64,000 bases of DNA from Methylobacterium hispanicum. GTDB lineage: Bacteria; Pseudomonadota; Alphaproteobacteria; Rhizobiales; Beijerinckiaceae. Location of the stretch: NCBI RefSeq assembly GCF_022179285.1, contig NZ_BPQO01000024.1, positions 49,683 through 113,682 on the forward strand, in the 5' to 3' direction. Below, piece after piece: positions 17,858 through 26,048 of the stretch (position 1 is the stretch's first letter; every line of letters begins with the position of its first letter). The notes beneath the pieces were generated by a model, which saw nothing but the letters and a program-made list of their open reading frames with translations, had not been told where the DNA came from and ran no database searches. Made by a program: the position numbers and the translations under genes.

Positions 17858-18266
17858 TCCCCTCCTCGATCAGGGCGCGGGCCTCCTCGGGGCTCGCCTG
17901 CCCGTGGATCGAGCGCTCCTCGCTCTCGCCGTAATGGATCTTGCGCGCCTCCTCGGCGAAGCGCGGGCCGACGGCCTCGGAGTTCGCGACGACGTGCGCC
18001 CGGAAAGCCCGTAGCATCGCGCGCACCTGCCGCTCGGGCTCGGAGATCATCGGCACGCGCGCGTCCTCGGCGGGAGCCGGCACGGGCGCGGTCGCCTGAT
18101 CGGTGCGCGCGAGCCGCGGCGCCATCAGCGCCTTGCCGACCTTTGTCGAGTCGCAGACCGGGCAGGCGACCAGCCCGCGCGCAGCCTGGTCGTCGTATGA
18201 ATCGGAGGAGGGAAACCAGCTCTCGAACTCGTGGCCGGCCTCGCAGACGAGGGCATAGCGGATCAT
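17814..18266 (-). CDS. DUF1178 family protein, 150 aa
   Basis: Begins MIRYALVCEAGHEFESWFPS, then CPVCDSTKV: a zinc-ribbon-like pair (CxxxH...CxxC) at the N-terminus characteristic of DUF1178, with a helical C-terminal half containing EEARKIHYGESEERSIHGQA. The function is unknown in the family. Convergent overlap with the dsbB-like gene is 44 bp. The first gene left of the nitrilase-family gene, same strand, 160 bp apart. Confidence 0.9.
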   Translation of the reverse strand: MIRYALVCEAGHEFESWFPSSDSYDDQAARGLVACPVCDSTKVGKALMAPRLARTDQATAPVPAPAEDARVPMISEPERQVRAMLRAFRAHVVANSEAVGPRFAEEARKIHYGESEERSIHGQASPEEARALIEEGISVAALPIVPDDRN

Positions 18267-18426
18267 GCTCGTGGATCGTGGCGGGGTATGAGGCCGGACG
18301 TGGCGGTTCCGGCGCGCGGGCGCAATGGGTGAGGGGCGCAGCAGCGATCGCGCGCGGCATTCCGTTCCCGGATCACCCTTCGCCGCGCCCCAGGCGTCCG
18401 GGTCGGGCCCGGTGCGCGGACCGAGG

Positions 18427-19284
18427 CTATTCGCGAGAGTCCGCGGCGGCCACCCGCTCCACCCGGAACGGCTTGGAGTGCTGCAGGGCGGGGATCCGGG
18501 CCCGCGCATCCGCGACGCGCGCGAGATCGATCTCGGCCAGGATCACGCCGGGCTCGGCGCCGCCGGCATCCGCCAGGACGCGGCCCCAGGGATCGACGAT
18601 GATCGAGTGCCCGTAGGTGTCGCGCCCGTCCTCGTGGCGCCCGCCCTGGGCGGCCGAGATCATGAACGAGCCGGTCTCGATCGCGCGGGCCCGGTGCAGA
18701 ACGTGCCAATGCGCCTCACCGGTCTGCTGGGTGAAGCAGGCTGGCGCCGTCAGCACGTCCGCGCCGGACTCGGCCAGCGCCCGGAACAGGGCCGGGAAGC
18801 GGATGTCGTAGCAGATGCCGAGGCCGATCGCCGCCAGCGCCGTCTCGGCCACCACCGCGCAGGCACCGCCCGTATAGGTCGCGGATTCGCGCCAGCGCTC
18901 GCCGTTCGGGAGATCAACGTCGTAGAGATGCAGCTTGTCGTAGGCCGCCAGGATCTCGCCGTCCGAGCCGATCAGGAAGGCGCGGTTGGCCACCTTGTCG
19001 CCGTTGCGGATCGCGAGCGAGCCGACCTGCACCACGGCGCCGGTCTCGCGGGCCGCCTCGCGGAGCGCGGCCAGCGTCGGGTCGGCCTCCTGCTCGGTCA
19101 CGACCGCGAACAGGCGCTCGCGGCTGCGCTCGACCAGCGAGGTCATCTCGGGCGTCTGGATGTACTGCGCGCCCGCCGCGGCGGCCTCGCGAACGCCGGC
19201 GACTGCTGCGTCGCGGTTCGCCAGAGGTTCGCGGCCCGACCGCATCTGCACGCAGGCGGCGACGAAGCTTAGAGCCTCAGGCAT
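18427..19284 (-). CDS. Carbon-nitrogen hydrolase (nitrilase superfamily, Nit-like), 285 aa
   Basis: Catalytic triad visible: Glu in QTPEMTSLVERS (~43-53), Lys in AAYDKLHLYDVDLP (~110) and Cys in GLGICYDIRFPALFRALA (~150). This arrangement matches Nit2/omega-amidase and the bacterial deaminated-glutathione amidase (NitC/YbeM) group, which hydrolyse dicarboxylate monoamides. Start ATG 19284 lies inside the overlap with the glutaredoxin stop (19277), so the genes are coupled: a plausible glutathione-related pair (inference). Confidence 0.9.
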   Translation of the reverse strand: MPEALSFVAACVQMRSGREPLANRDAAVAGVREAAAAGAQYIQTPEMTSLVERSRERLFAVVTEQEADPTLAALREAARETGAVVQVGSLAIRNGDKVANRAFLIGSDGEILAAYDKLHLYDVDLPNGERWRESATYTGGACAVVAETALAAIGLGICYDIRFPALFRALAESGADVLTAPACFTQQTGEAHWHVLHRARAIETGSFMISAAQGGRHEDGRDTYGHSIIVDPWGRVLADAGGAEPGVILAEIDLARVADARARIPALQHSKPFRVERVAAADSRE

Positions 19285-19546
19285 CGGCCGAATCCTCGAG
19301 GAGCGGGTCGAGGCGCCCGCCGCGCTCGAGCGCGTAGAGGTCGTCGCACCCGCCGACATGCGTCTCGCCCACGAAGATCTGCGGCACGCTCGTGCGGCCG
19401 TTCGCCCGCTGCACCATCGTGGCGCGGGTGCCCGGGGCCTTCTCGACGTCGATTTCCTGGAAGGCGACGCCCTTCTCCTTCAGCAGGCTCTTGGCCGCCG
19501 AGCAGTAGGGACACCAGGCCGTGGTGTAGATCGTGACCGGCTGCAT
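19277..19546 (-). CDS. grxC: Glutaredoxin 3 (GrxC family), 89 aa
   Basis: Dithiol glutaredoxin: active site TTAWCPYCSAAKSLL (CPYC), cis-proline TSVPQIFVG, and glutathione-binding VGGCDDL. Length is standard. The inner ATG 19546 (MQPVTIYTTAWC) was preferred over the frame start at 19594. Upstream of and overlapping the nitrilase-family gene. Confidence 0.94.
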   Translation of the reverse strand: MQPVTIYTTAWCPYCSAAKSLLKEKGVAFQEIDVEKAPGTRATMVQRANGRTSVPQIFVGETHVGGCDDLYALERGGRLDPLLEDSADA

Positions 19547-19621
19547 GGGCGCGTCCTGCGTTTGGAACACGCCCATATAGGCGGGCCCGCGCACGGCGCC
19601 TATGGTCCGGGCGCCGACGCT

Positions 19622-19978
19622 TCAGGCGGCCAGCAGCTTCTCCACCTCGTTGACGAGGTCGCGCAGGTGAAAGGGCTTCGACAGGACCTTGGCGTCCTTG
19701 GGTGCCTTCGAATCCGGGTTGAGCGCCACCGCCGCGAAGCCGGTGATGAACATCACCTTGATGTCGGGGTCGAGTTCGGTGGCGCGGCGCGCCAGCTCGA
19801 TCCCGTCCATCTCCGGCATCACGATGTCGGTGAGAAGGAGTTCGAACGGCTCCTCGCGCAGGCGGTTGTACGCCGAGAGACCGTTGTCGAAGGACAGCAC
19901 GTCGTAGCCGGCGTTCTGCAACGCCTTGGCCAGGAAGCGCCGCATGTCGTTGTCGTCTTCCGCCAGCAGGATCTTCAT
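19622..19978 (-). CDS. cpdR: CpdR single-domain response regulator, 118 aa
   Basis: Stand-alone receiver: acidic pocket AEDDND, phospho-acceptor Asp51 (LLLTDIVMPEMDG), Thr/Lys switch residues in FITGFAA and VLSKPFHLRDLV. The sequence FAAVALNPDSKAPKDAKVLS is nearly diagnostic for CpdR of Rhizobiales. CpdR controls ClpXP localisation and timed proteolysis in the cell cycle; its phosphorylation comes from the CckA-ChpT relay. Monocistronic, 75 bp upstream of grxC on the same strand. Confidence 0.96.
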   Translation of the reverse strand: MKILLAEDDNDMRRFLAKALQNAGYDVLSFDNGLSAYNRLREEPFELLLTDIVMPEMDGIELARRATELDPDIKVMFITGFAAVALNPDSKAPKDAKVLSKPFHLRDLVNEVEKLLAA

Positions 19979-20206
19979 CGGACGGTTCCGAACCCTTCGA
20001 ATCGCACGCGTTCATTCCATAAAGGGAGCCGGTGGTAAACAAGGCGTTAGGATTTCGGGATCCGCCAGCGTGACGTGGCGCACCGCCGCGCGGGCGCCAC
20101 ACGGGTTGCTCCGGGGGCCGGCCTGCACCGCAGTGGACAGGGCTGCCCGCCCGCACCACACTGTACCGATGCCGACTGGCCGACCTGCTGGGGCAAGCCC
20201 GCCACG

Positions 20207-21109
20207 ATGATACCGCCCTCCCCGGACCCCGCCGACGTCCTGGGCTTCGCGCCGCCCTTCGCGGTCGACGAGCCGGCGCGCCACACCCTGCCCTTCGTCT
20301 TCAACACCGGCCATTCCGGCGCGGTCTATCCGCCCGCCTTCCTCGCCGTCTCGAGACTGCAGCCGTTGGCGCTCCGCCGCTCGGAGGACGCCTACGTCGA
20401 CCGGCTCTTCGGCAGCGTCGTGCCCATGGGCGCGCCGCTCCTGAGGGCCAACTTTCCCCGCGCCTATCTCGACGTGAACCGCGAGCCCTACGAGCTCGAC
20501 CCGCGCATGTTCTCGGGCCGGTTGCCGCCGTTCGCCAACACGCGCTCGATGCGGGTCGCGGGCGGGCTCGGCACGGTGCCGCGCGTCGTCGCGGACGGGC
20601 AGGAGATCTACGGTGGGCGCCTCGACGTGGAGGAGGCGATCGAGCGCATCGAGCGGCTGTACAAGCCCTACCACCGCACCCTGCGCGGCCTGATCCAGCG
20701 CACGGCCCGCACCTTTGGCCGGTGCATCCTGATCGACTGCCACTCGATGCCCTCCTCGAGCCTCGGGCGCGAGGCGGACCCGAAGGCCGACATCGTGCTC
20801 GGCGACCGCTTCGGCACGGCCTGCGCCTCCGCGCTGACGGAGCGCGTCGAGGCGGCCTTCCGGTCACGCGGGTTCGTGGTGGTGCGCAACAAGCCCTACG
20901 CGGGCGGCTTCATCACCGAGCATTACGGCGAGCCGAACCTCGCCCGGCACGCTCTGCAGATCGAGATCAACCGCGGCCTCTACATGAACGAGGCGAGCCT
21001 TGCCGTGACGCCGGGCTTCGGCGCCCTGGCCGAGGCGCTGCAGGACATCGTCGCCGAGGTGGCGAGCGATATCGGCGATCTTTCGCCGCAGCGGATCGCG
21101 GCCGAGTAG
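20207..21109 (+). CDS. N-formylglutamate amidohydrolase family protein, 300 aa
   Basis: The motif FVFNTGHSGAVYPPAF (~25-40) and the metal-site region LIDCHSMPSS (~178) are typical of this zinc amidohydrolase family, as are VVRNKPYAGGFITEHYGEP and ALQIEINRGLYM. The canonical enzyme acts in histidine degradation, but no hut genes are nearby, so the substrate is unproven. ATG 20207 was chosen; the frame is open further upstream to 20075 but is not family-like. Confidence 0.88.
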   Translation: MIPPSPDPADVLGFAPPFAVDEPARHTLPFVFNTGHSGAVYPPAFLAVSRLQPLALRRSEDAYVDRLFGSVVPMGAPLLRANFPRAYLDVNREPYELDPRMFSGRLPPFANTRSMRVAGGLGTVPRVVADGQEIYGGRLDVEEAIERIERLYKPYHRTLRGLIQRTARTFGRCILIDCHSMPSSSLGREADPKADIVLGDRFGTACASALTERVEAAFRSRGFVVVRNKPYAGGFITEHYGEPNLARHALQIEINRGLYMNEASLAVTPGFGALAEALQDIVAEVASDIGDLSPQRIAAE

Positions 21110-21148
21110 CGGCCGCACATCGGCCCGCGGGCGGAATCGACCGGACAG

Positions 21149-21176
21149 AAAAAAGGCCACTCCCGAAGGAGCGGCC
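21149..21176 (-). terminator. Rho-independent terminator (minus strand)
   Basis: Stem GGCC-A-CTCC / GGAG-C-GGCC with CGAA loop (21155-21176). On the minus strand it is followed directly by six U residues (AAAAAA at 21149-21154). It terminates the candidate small RNA and/or galU. Confidence 0.8.
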
Positions 21177-21239
21177 CGAAGTCTAGGGAGGAAACGCCCA
21201 AGAAGGGCTGCGGGACCGCGACGCCATCGCGTTCTCGCA
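21149..21239 (-). ncRNA. Candidate small RNA with anti-Shine-Dalgarno motif
   Basis: On the minus strand a promoter-like pair CTTGTG (21269-21274) and TACTTT (21246-21251), exactly 17 bp apart, precedes a ~90-nt stretch that ends in the terminator above. The stretch contains UUUCCUCCCUAG (21183-21194), a CU-rich anti-ribosome-site motif as in several alphaproteobacterial sRNAs. It could instead be the 3' UTR of galU. No family was recognised. Confidence 0.4.
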
Positions 21240-21395
21240 ATGCACAAAGTAAAGTGCGCCGCACAAAACACAAGACCCGGCCGACGTTTCTCACCCGCCT
21301 CCCGCGCATGGCTTGGCCGCGCGGGCTGCAAATCCAGCGGGATTCTTATGGTTGGCGTGCCATCATCTTGTTGGTGACGGTGTGCGCCGCGACGA

Positions 21396-22262
21396 TCACG
21401 CCTTGCCGAGGAGCCGCTCGATCTCGGCTTTCAGCGGCCCGGCGAGATCCGGCCGCTCCAGCCCGTAGGCGAGGTTTGCGGTGAGGAAGCCGATCTTGGA
21501 GCCGGTGTCGTAGGTCCGGCCCTCGTAGCGCATGCCGTAGAAGCTCTGCTCGCCCATGAGCTTGATCATCGCGTCGGTGAGCTGGATCTCGCCGCCCGCC
21601 CCGGTCTCGCCCTTCTCGAGGATCGCGAAGATCTCGGGCTGGAGGATGTAGCGGCCCGAGATGATGAAGTTCGAGGGCGCCGTGCCCTGCTTCGGCTTCT
21701 CGACCATGCCGGTGATCTCGAAGGTCTGGCCGAAGGTCTCGCCCACGCTGACGATGCCGTACTGGTGGGTCTCTTGCGGCGCGACCTCCTCCACCGCGAT
21801 GACGTTGCCGCCGTGGCGCTCGTAGGCGTTCAGCATCTGGCCCATGCAGCCCCGGCTCAGCATGTCCGGCAGCAGCACCGCGAAGGGCTCGTCGCCGACG
21901 ATCTCGCGGGCGCACCAGACCGCGTGGCCCAGGCCGAGCGGCGCCTGCTGGCGGGTGAAGCTGGTCTGGCCGGCCTTCGGCAGGTCCCGCTTCAGCTCGT
22001 CGTAGGCGGCCTGCTTGTTCCGCTCCTGCAGCGTGCGGTCGAGTTCGTAGGCGATGTCGAAATGGTCCTCGATCACCGCCTTGCCGCGGCCGGTGACGAA
22101 GATGAAGTGCTCGATGCCGGCCTCCCGCGCCTCGTCGACCACGTGCTGCACCACGGGGCGGTCCACCACCGTGAGCATTTCCTTCGGCACCGCCTTCGTC
22201 GCCGGCAGGAAGCGCGTGCCGAGTCCGGCGACGGGGAGGACAGCCTTGCGGATTGGTTTCAT
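21396..22262 (-). CDS. galU: UTP-glucose-1-phosphate uridylyltransferase, 288 aa
   Basis: Nucleotidyl-transferase: KAVLPVAGLGTRFLPATKAVPKEM is the UTP-binding loop. The remaining signatures GLGHAVWCAREIVGDEPFAV, MVEKP and TGAGGEIQLTDAM are GalU-specific. It makes UDP-glucose for exopolysaccharide and other glycans. Divergent from galE (167 bp shared promoter region), consistent with a sugar-nucleotide supply pair. Confidence 0.96.
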   Translation of the reverse strand: MKPIRKAVLPVAGLGTRFLPATKAVPKEMLTVVDRPVVQHVVDEAREAGIEHFIFVTGRGKAVIEDHFDIAYELDRTLQERNKQAAYDELKRDLPKAGQTSFTRQQAPLGLGHAVWCAREIVGDEPFAVLLPDMLSRGCMGQMLNAYERHGGNVIAVEEVAPQETHQYGIVSVGETFGQTFEITGMVEKPKQGTAPSNFIISGRYILQPEIFAILEKGETGAGGEIQLTDAMIKLMGEQSFYGMRYEGRTYDTGSKIGFLTANLAYGLERPDLAGPLKAEIERLLGKA

Positions 22263-22429
22263 CGTCGGAACCTGATCGTGGACGGAACGGCGCGGTCCGC
22301 GGAGACGCGGGCGTGCAACCGCAGAGATAGCACGACTTTTCCTCCATCAAGGCTTATTGACGCATCGACAGCAAAGCTTCACCCCGAACGGGTTGAAGAG
22401 CCGGGAGACCGCGGCGGGAGAACGGGGCG

Positions 22430-23419
22430 ATGACGGTTCTGGTCACGGGCGGGGCCGGCTATATCGGCAGCCACATGGTCCTGGCACTGGTCGATGCGGG
22501 GCAGGACGTCGTGGTGCTCGACGACCTCTCGACCGGCTACGACTGGCTGCTGCCGCCCGAGGTGAAGCTCGTGGTCGGCGACGTGGCGGACGCGGATCTC
22601 GTCGCCCGGACGATCCGGACCCACGGCTGCGACGCGCTCGCGCATTTCGCGGCCCGGATCGTGGTGCCGGACTCGGTGGCCGACCCGCTCGGCTACTATC
22701 TGGCCAACACCGTGAAGACCCGCGCCCTGCTCGAGGCCGCCGTGCGGAGCGGGATCCGGCACGTGATCTTCTCTTCCACGGCGGCCGTCTACGGCGAGCC
22801 GGCGACCGTTCCGGTGCCGGAGACGCTGGATCCCAACCCGATCAATCCCTACGGCCGCTCGAAGCTGATGAGCGAGTGGATGATCGCGGACGCGGCCCGC
22901 GCCCACGGCTTCAGCTACGTGATCCTGCGCTACTTCAACGTCGCGGGCGCCGACCCGCGGGGCCGCTCCGGCCAATCGACGCCGAACGCCACCCATCTGA
23001 TCAAGGTCGCGACCCAGGCCGCGCTCGGACAGCGCAGCCACATGGAGGTGTTCGGGACCGATTACCCGACGCCGGACGGCTCCTGCCTGCGCGACTACAT
23101 CCAAGTCTCGGACCTCGCGGAGGCGCACCGTGTCGCCCTCGACCACCTGCGCGGGGGCGGCGCGAGCCTGACGCTCAATTGCGGCTACGGGCGCGGCTAC
23201 TCCGTTCTGGAGGTGGTGGACGTGGTCAAGCGCGTCTCGGGCCGGGATTTCGCCGTCCGGCTCAGCCCGCGCCGCGCCGGCGACCCGGCTCGGATCGTGG
23301 CCGGCTCCGAGCGGATCCGGACGGAACTCGGCTGGGTTCCGCGCCACGACGACCTTGAGGCAATCGTGCGTCAGGCCCTCGACTGGGAAGATCACCTCGC
23401 CAAGCGCAACCGGATCTGA
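22430..23419 (+). CDS. galE: UDP-glucose 4-epimerase, 329 aa
   Basis: Extended short-chain dehydrogenase: GGAGYIGSHMV NAD loop at the N-terminus, Ser in SSTAAVYGEP and the catalytic pair Tyr-x3-Lys in NPYGRSKLMSEW. GalE signatures RYFNVAGADP and DYPTPDGSCLRDYIQVSDLA are present. Converts UDP-glucose and UDP-galactose. Starts after GGGAGAACGGGGCG; followed 3 bp later by the transglycosylase gene. Confidence 0.95.
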   Translation: MTVLVTGGAGYIGSHMVLALVDAGQDVVVLDDLSTGYDWLLPPEVKLVVGDVADADLVARTIRTHGCDALAHFAARIVVPDSVADPLGYYLANTVKTRALLEAAVRSGIRHVIFSSTAAVYGEPATVPVPETLDPNPINPYGRSKLMSEWMIADAARAHGFSYVILRYFNVAGADPRGRSGQSTPNATHLIKVATQAALGQRSHMEVFGTDYPTPDGSCLRDYIQVSDLAEAHRVALDHLRGGGASLTLNCGYGRGYSVLEVVDVVKRVSGRDFAVRLSPRRAGDPARIVAGSERIRTELGWVPRHDDLEAIVRQALDWEDHLAKRNRI

Positions 23420-23422
23420 ACC

Positions 23423-24643
23423 GTGCGCCCGGGAGGTCTCGCCGCGCTGACGCTCTGCCTCGGGTTGGCCGCCCATCCGGCGCCGGTCGCCGCGCAGGGC
23501 ACCGTTCCGCCGGGCGCGGCGTTTGCGACCTTCGTGGCGGCGCTGCGGCCGGACGCCGAGGCCCGCGGGATCTCGCGCGCGACCTTCGATTCCGCCTTCG
23601 CGGGGGTGACGGCACCGGATCCCGCGGTCCTGGCGCGGACACGCCGCCAGGGCGAGTTCGGGCGCCCGGTCTGGGACTACCTCGTCGGCGCCGTCTCGGC
23701 CGCGCGGATCGCCCGGGGGCAGGCGCGTGCCCGCGCGCTCGCCGCGACGCTCGACGCGATCGAGGCCCGCTACCGCGTGCCGCGCTGGATCGTGCTGGCG
23801 TTCTGGGGCGTGGAGTCCGATTTCGGCGCGAGCGGCGGCAGCGTGCAGACCGTCCGCGCGCTGGCCACCCTGGCGCAGGCCCGGTACCGGGGCGACCTCT
23901 TCCGCAACGAACTCCTCGATGCCCTCGCCATCCTGCAACGGGGCGACATCGCGCCTGACCGGATGAAGGGAAGCTGGGCCGGCGCCATGGGGCAGGTGCA
24001 GTTCCTGCCCTCGACCTACCTGCGCCATGCGGTCGATTTCGACGGCGACGCTCACCGCGACATCTGGGCGAGCGACGCGGACGCGCTCGCCTCGATCGCC
24101 GCCTACCTGAAGAATCTCGGCTGGAACCCCGACCTGTCCTGGGGCTACGCCGTCACGCTGCCGCCGGGCCTCGACCTCGGCCGCTACGCGGCCGACCTCT
24201 CGGAGTTCGCGCGGGCCGGGGTCCGGCGCATCGACGGCGCGGCCCTGCCCGGTTCGGGCCGGGCCAGCCTGTTCCTGCCCGGCGGCCTCGGCGCACCCGC
24301 CTTCCTGATCACCGACAATTTCGAGGTGGTCCGGGCCTACAACACCTCGGATTCCTACGCGCTCGCCGTCGGGCATCTCGCCGACCGGCTCGCGGGAGGC
24401 CCGGCCCTCGCCGATTCGTGGCCGAGCGCGGCGGCGCGGCTCGATACGGCCGGATTGAAGGCGCTGCAGACCGGGCTGAAGGCCGAGGGGCTCTACGAGG
24501 CGGAGGCCGACGGGCGGGCCGGGCCGAAGCTGCGCGAGGCGCTGCGCCGCTACCAGATCCGCGAGGGTCTCACCGCCGACGGCTACGCGACCCCGGCGGT
24601 GCTGGAGCATCTACGGGCGCGGCGTGAGGCGGCGCCGCGTTAG
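23423..24643 (+). CDS. Lytic murein transglycosylase (MltB family, SLT_2 plus PG-binding domain), 406 aa
   Basis: Cell-wall lytic enzyme. An N-terminal signal peptide (GLAALTLCLGLAAHPAPVAAQ) is followed by the SLT_2 domain (~35-320) with catalytic Glu in FWGVESDFGASGG and the motif GAMGQVQFLPSTYLRHAVDF. A C-terminal peptidoglycan-binding domain (~340-400) contains LKALQTGLKAEGLYEAEADG. GTG start 3 bp after the galE stop, so it is probably co-transcribed. Confidence 0.94.
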   Translation: MRPGGLAALTLCLGLAAHPAPVAAQGTVPPGAAFATFVAALRPDAEARGISRATFDSAFAGVTAPDPAVLARTRRQGEFGRPVWDYLVGAVSAARIARGQARARALAATLDAIEARYRVPRWIVLAFWGVESDFGASGGSVQTVRALATLAQARYRGDLFRNELLDALAILQRGDIAPDRMKGSWAGAMGQVQFLPSTYLRHAVDFDGDAHRDIWASDADALASIAAYLKNLGWNPDLSWGYAVTLPPGLDLGRYAADLSEFARAGVRRIDGAALPGSGRASLFLPGGLGAPAFLITDNFEVVRAYNTSDSYALAVGHLADRLAGGPALADSWPSAAARLDTAGLKALQTGLKAEGLYEAEADGRAGPKLREALRRYQIREGLTADGYATPAVLEHLRARREAAPR

Positions 24644-24936
24644 GAGCCTCTCCCAGAACTCCCGCAGCACCGTCGCGTGCAGAGGAGTGGCTCCCGGCGA
24701 TCGGGCGTTTCGCGCGGTGCGCCGAGCCCGCGCGAACGCCGAGGCCTCGATCGGTCCAGTCGGATCCGCGCCGCGCGGGAGCGGCGAGCGGACCTCGCTT
24801 CGTCGCGCGGCCGCGGGCGGAGCCTCGCCGATCCCGGCGATCGCGTCGCCGAAGATTCACCTACGTGAGATGCGGGCCCGCCCGGGCCGCCTATCGTGGC
24901 GACGCGCACGGGCACGGGTGCGCGCCAGGCGAGAGC

Positions 24937-25674
24937 ATGCCGCAGCATCTCATCGACAAGCTCGAACGTTTCACCCGTCTCTCGGACGAGGACAGGCAGG
25001 TTCTGAAGGCGCTGGCGCGCAAGGTGCGCCTGATCGAGGCCGGCGTGGACATCATCCAGGAGGGCGACCGACCGGAGACCGTGAACCTCTTCCTCGACGG
25101 CTGGGCATGTCGCTACAAGCAGTTGGAGGACGGCCGTCGGCAGATCGTGGCCTTCTTCGTGCCGGGCGATCTCTGCGACATCCATATCTACGTCCTGCGC
25201 GAGATGGACCACGCGATCGCCGCGATCACGCCCGTGCGCCTCGCCACGGTCCCGCGCGAGATCTTGCTCGACACGATGGACCGCCACCCCCGGATCACGC
25301 GGGCATTGTGGTGGGAAAGCCTGGTCAACGCGGCCATCCAGCGGGAGTGGACCGTCAACATCGGGCGCCGTACCGCCCTGGAACGGCTCGCGCACCTGTT
25401 CTGCGAGCTGTTCCTGCGCCTGCGCGCGGTCGGGCTGGCGGAGGGAAGCACCTGCCCGTTTCCGCTCACCCAGCTCGAGCTGGCCGACGCGACGGGCCTG
25501 ACGAACGTGCACGTGAACCGCACGCTGAAGGAGATGCGGAACGCAGGCCTGATCCTCCTCAAGAGCCGTCAGCTGACGGTTCCGGACCTCGCGGCCTTGC
25601 AGAAGGCGGCCTTGTTCAACCCGAACTATCTGCACCTCGAACGGGAGGGCGCGCATCTCAGCGCGAACGCCTAG
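24937..25674 (+). CDS. Crp/Fnr-family transcriptional regulator, 245 aa
   Basis: cNMP-fold sensor (~15-130; GDRPETVNLFLDGWACRYK, FFVPGDLCDIHIYVL) plus a C-terminal winged helix (~150-230; FPLTQLELADATGLTNVHVN as HTH). No FNR-type cysteine cluster is seen. It is closely similar in layout to the regulator at 42485. ATG at 24937 is inside a longer open frame. It is the last intact gene before the tRNA-Gly/integrase junction. Confidence 0.88.
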   Translation: MPQHLIDKLERFTRLSDEDRQVLKALARKVRLIEAGVDIIQEGDRPETVNLFLDGWACRYKQLEDGRRQIVAFFVPGDLCDIHIYVLREMDHAIAAITPVRLATVPREILLDTMDRHPRITRALWWESLVNAAIQREWTVNIGRRTALERLAHLFCELFLRLRAVGLAEGSTCPFPLTQLELADATGLTNVHVNRTLKEMRNAGLILLKSRQLTVPDLAALQKAALFNPNYLHLEREGAHLSANA

Positions 25675-25849
25675 GGTCGTTCCCGATCGCGTTGCAAACG
25701 GTAACGGCTCAAACTGTCTGTCTTGACGCGCTCTCTTGCGCCGAACCGGCGTCCACTTCGGGGCAAGAGCGCTCCGACGGGCGCGCCGGGACGGATCATG
25801 CCAAGGGTGCGGTTGATCGCGGGACCGCGGCCGAAGCGTCGGCGGGCGG

Positions 25850-25920
25850 TGGAGCGGGTACCGGGAATCGAACCCGGGTATTCAGCTTGGAAGGCTTGTT
25901 GACCACCTAACGCCCCCGCC
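25850..25920 (-). tRNA. tRNA-Gly(UCC)-like hybrid, probable attachment-site junction
   Basis: Minus strand: the 3' half is a good tRNA-Gly(UCC), with encoded CCA, U discriminator, perfect T-arm (CCGGG/CCCGG), variable loop and anticodon loop CTTCCAA. The 5' half pairs badly: the anticodon stem (CAAGC against GCTGA) has only three of five pairs, and the acceptor has a G-A clash and a wobble at its inner end. The break lies near the anticodon and a tyrosine integrase starts 129 bp away on the 5' side, as expected if an element entered this gene and replaced its 5' half. It may not be functional. Confidence 0.6.
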
Positions 25921-25947
25921 GGGCGCCGGCCATCGGTCGTTAACCAC

Positions 25948-26036
25948 CCATTGAATCCATTGAGGTTTTCCCGCCTTTCGGCCTACGCCGGGCTTGCGGG
26001 GTCTCTCGGGACCCGCGTTGTATCGGTGTTGTATCG
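25948..26036. repeat. Short direct repeats beside integrase (possible arm-type sites)
   Basis: CCATTGA occurs at 25948-25954 and 25957-25963. TTGTATCG occurs at 26018-26025 and 26029-26036, exactly 11 bp apart. They lie between the tRNA-like junction and the integrase start, where arm-type integrase or excisionase sites are expected. Confidence 0.4.
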
Positions 26037-26048
26037 CGGGGGACGGGA

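Noticed and set aside
22370..22412. Hairpin in the galU-galE divergent region
   Set aside because: Only a short imperfect stem (CTTCA...TGAAG); insufficient for a riboswitch or operator call.
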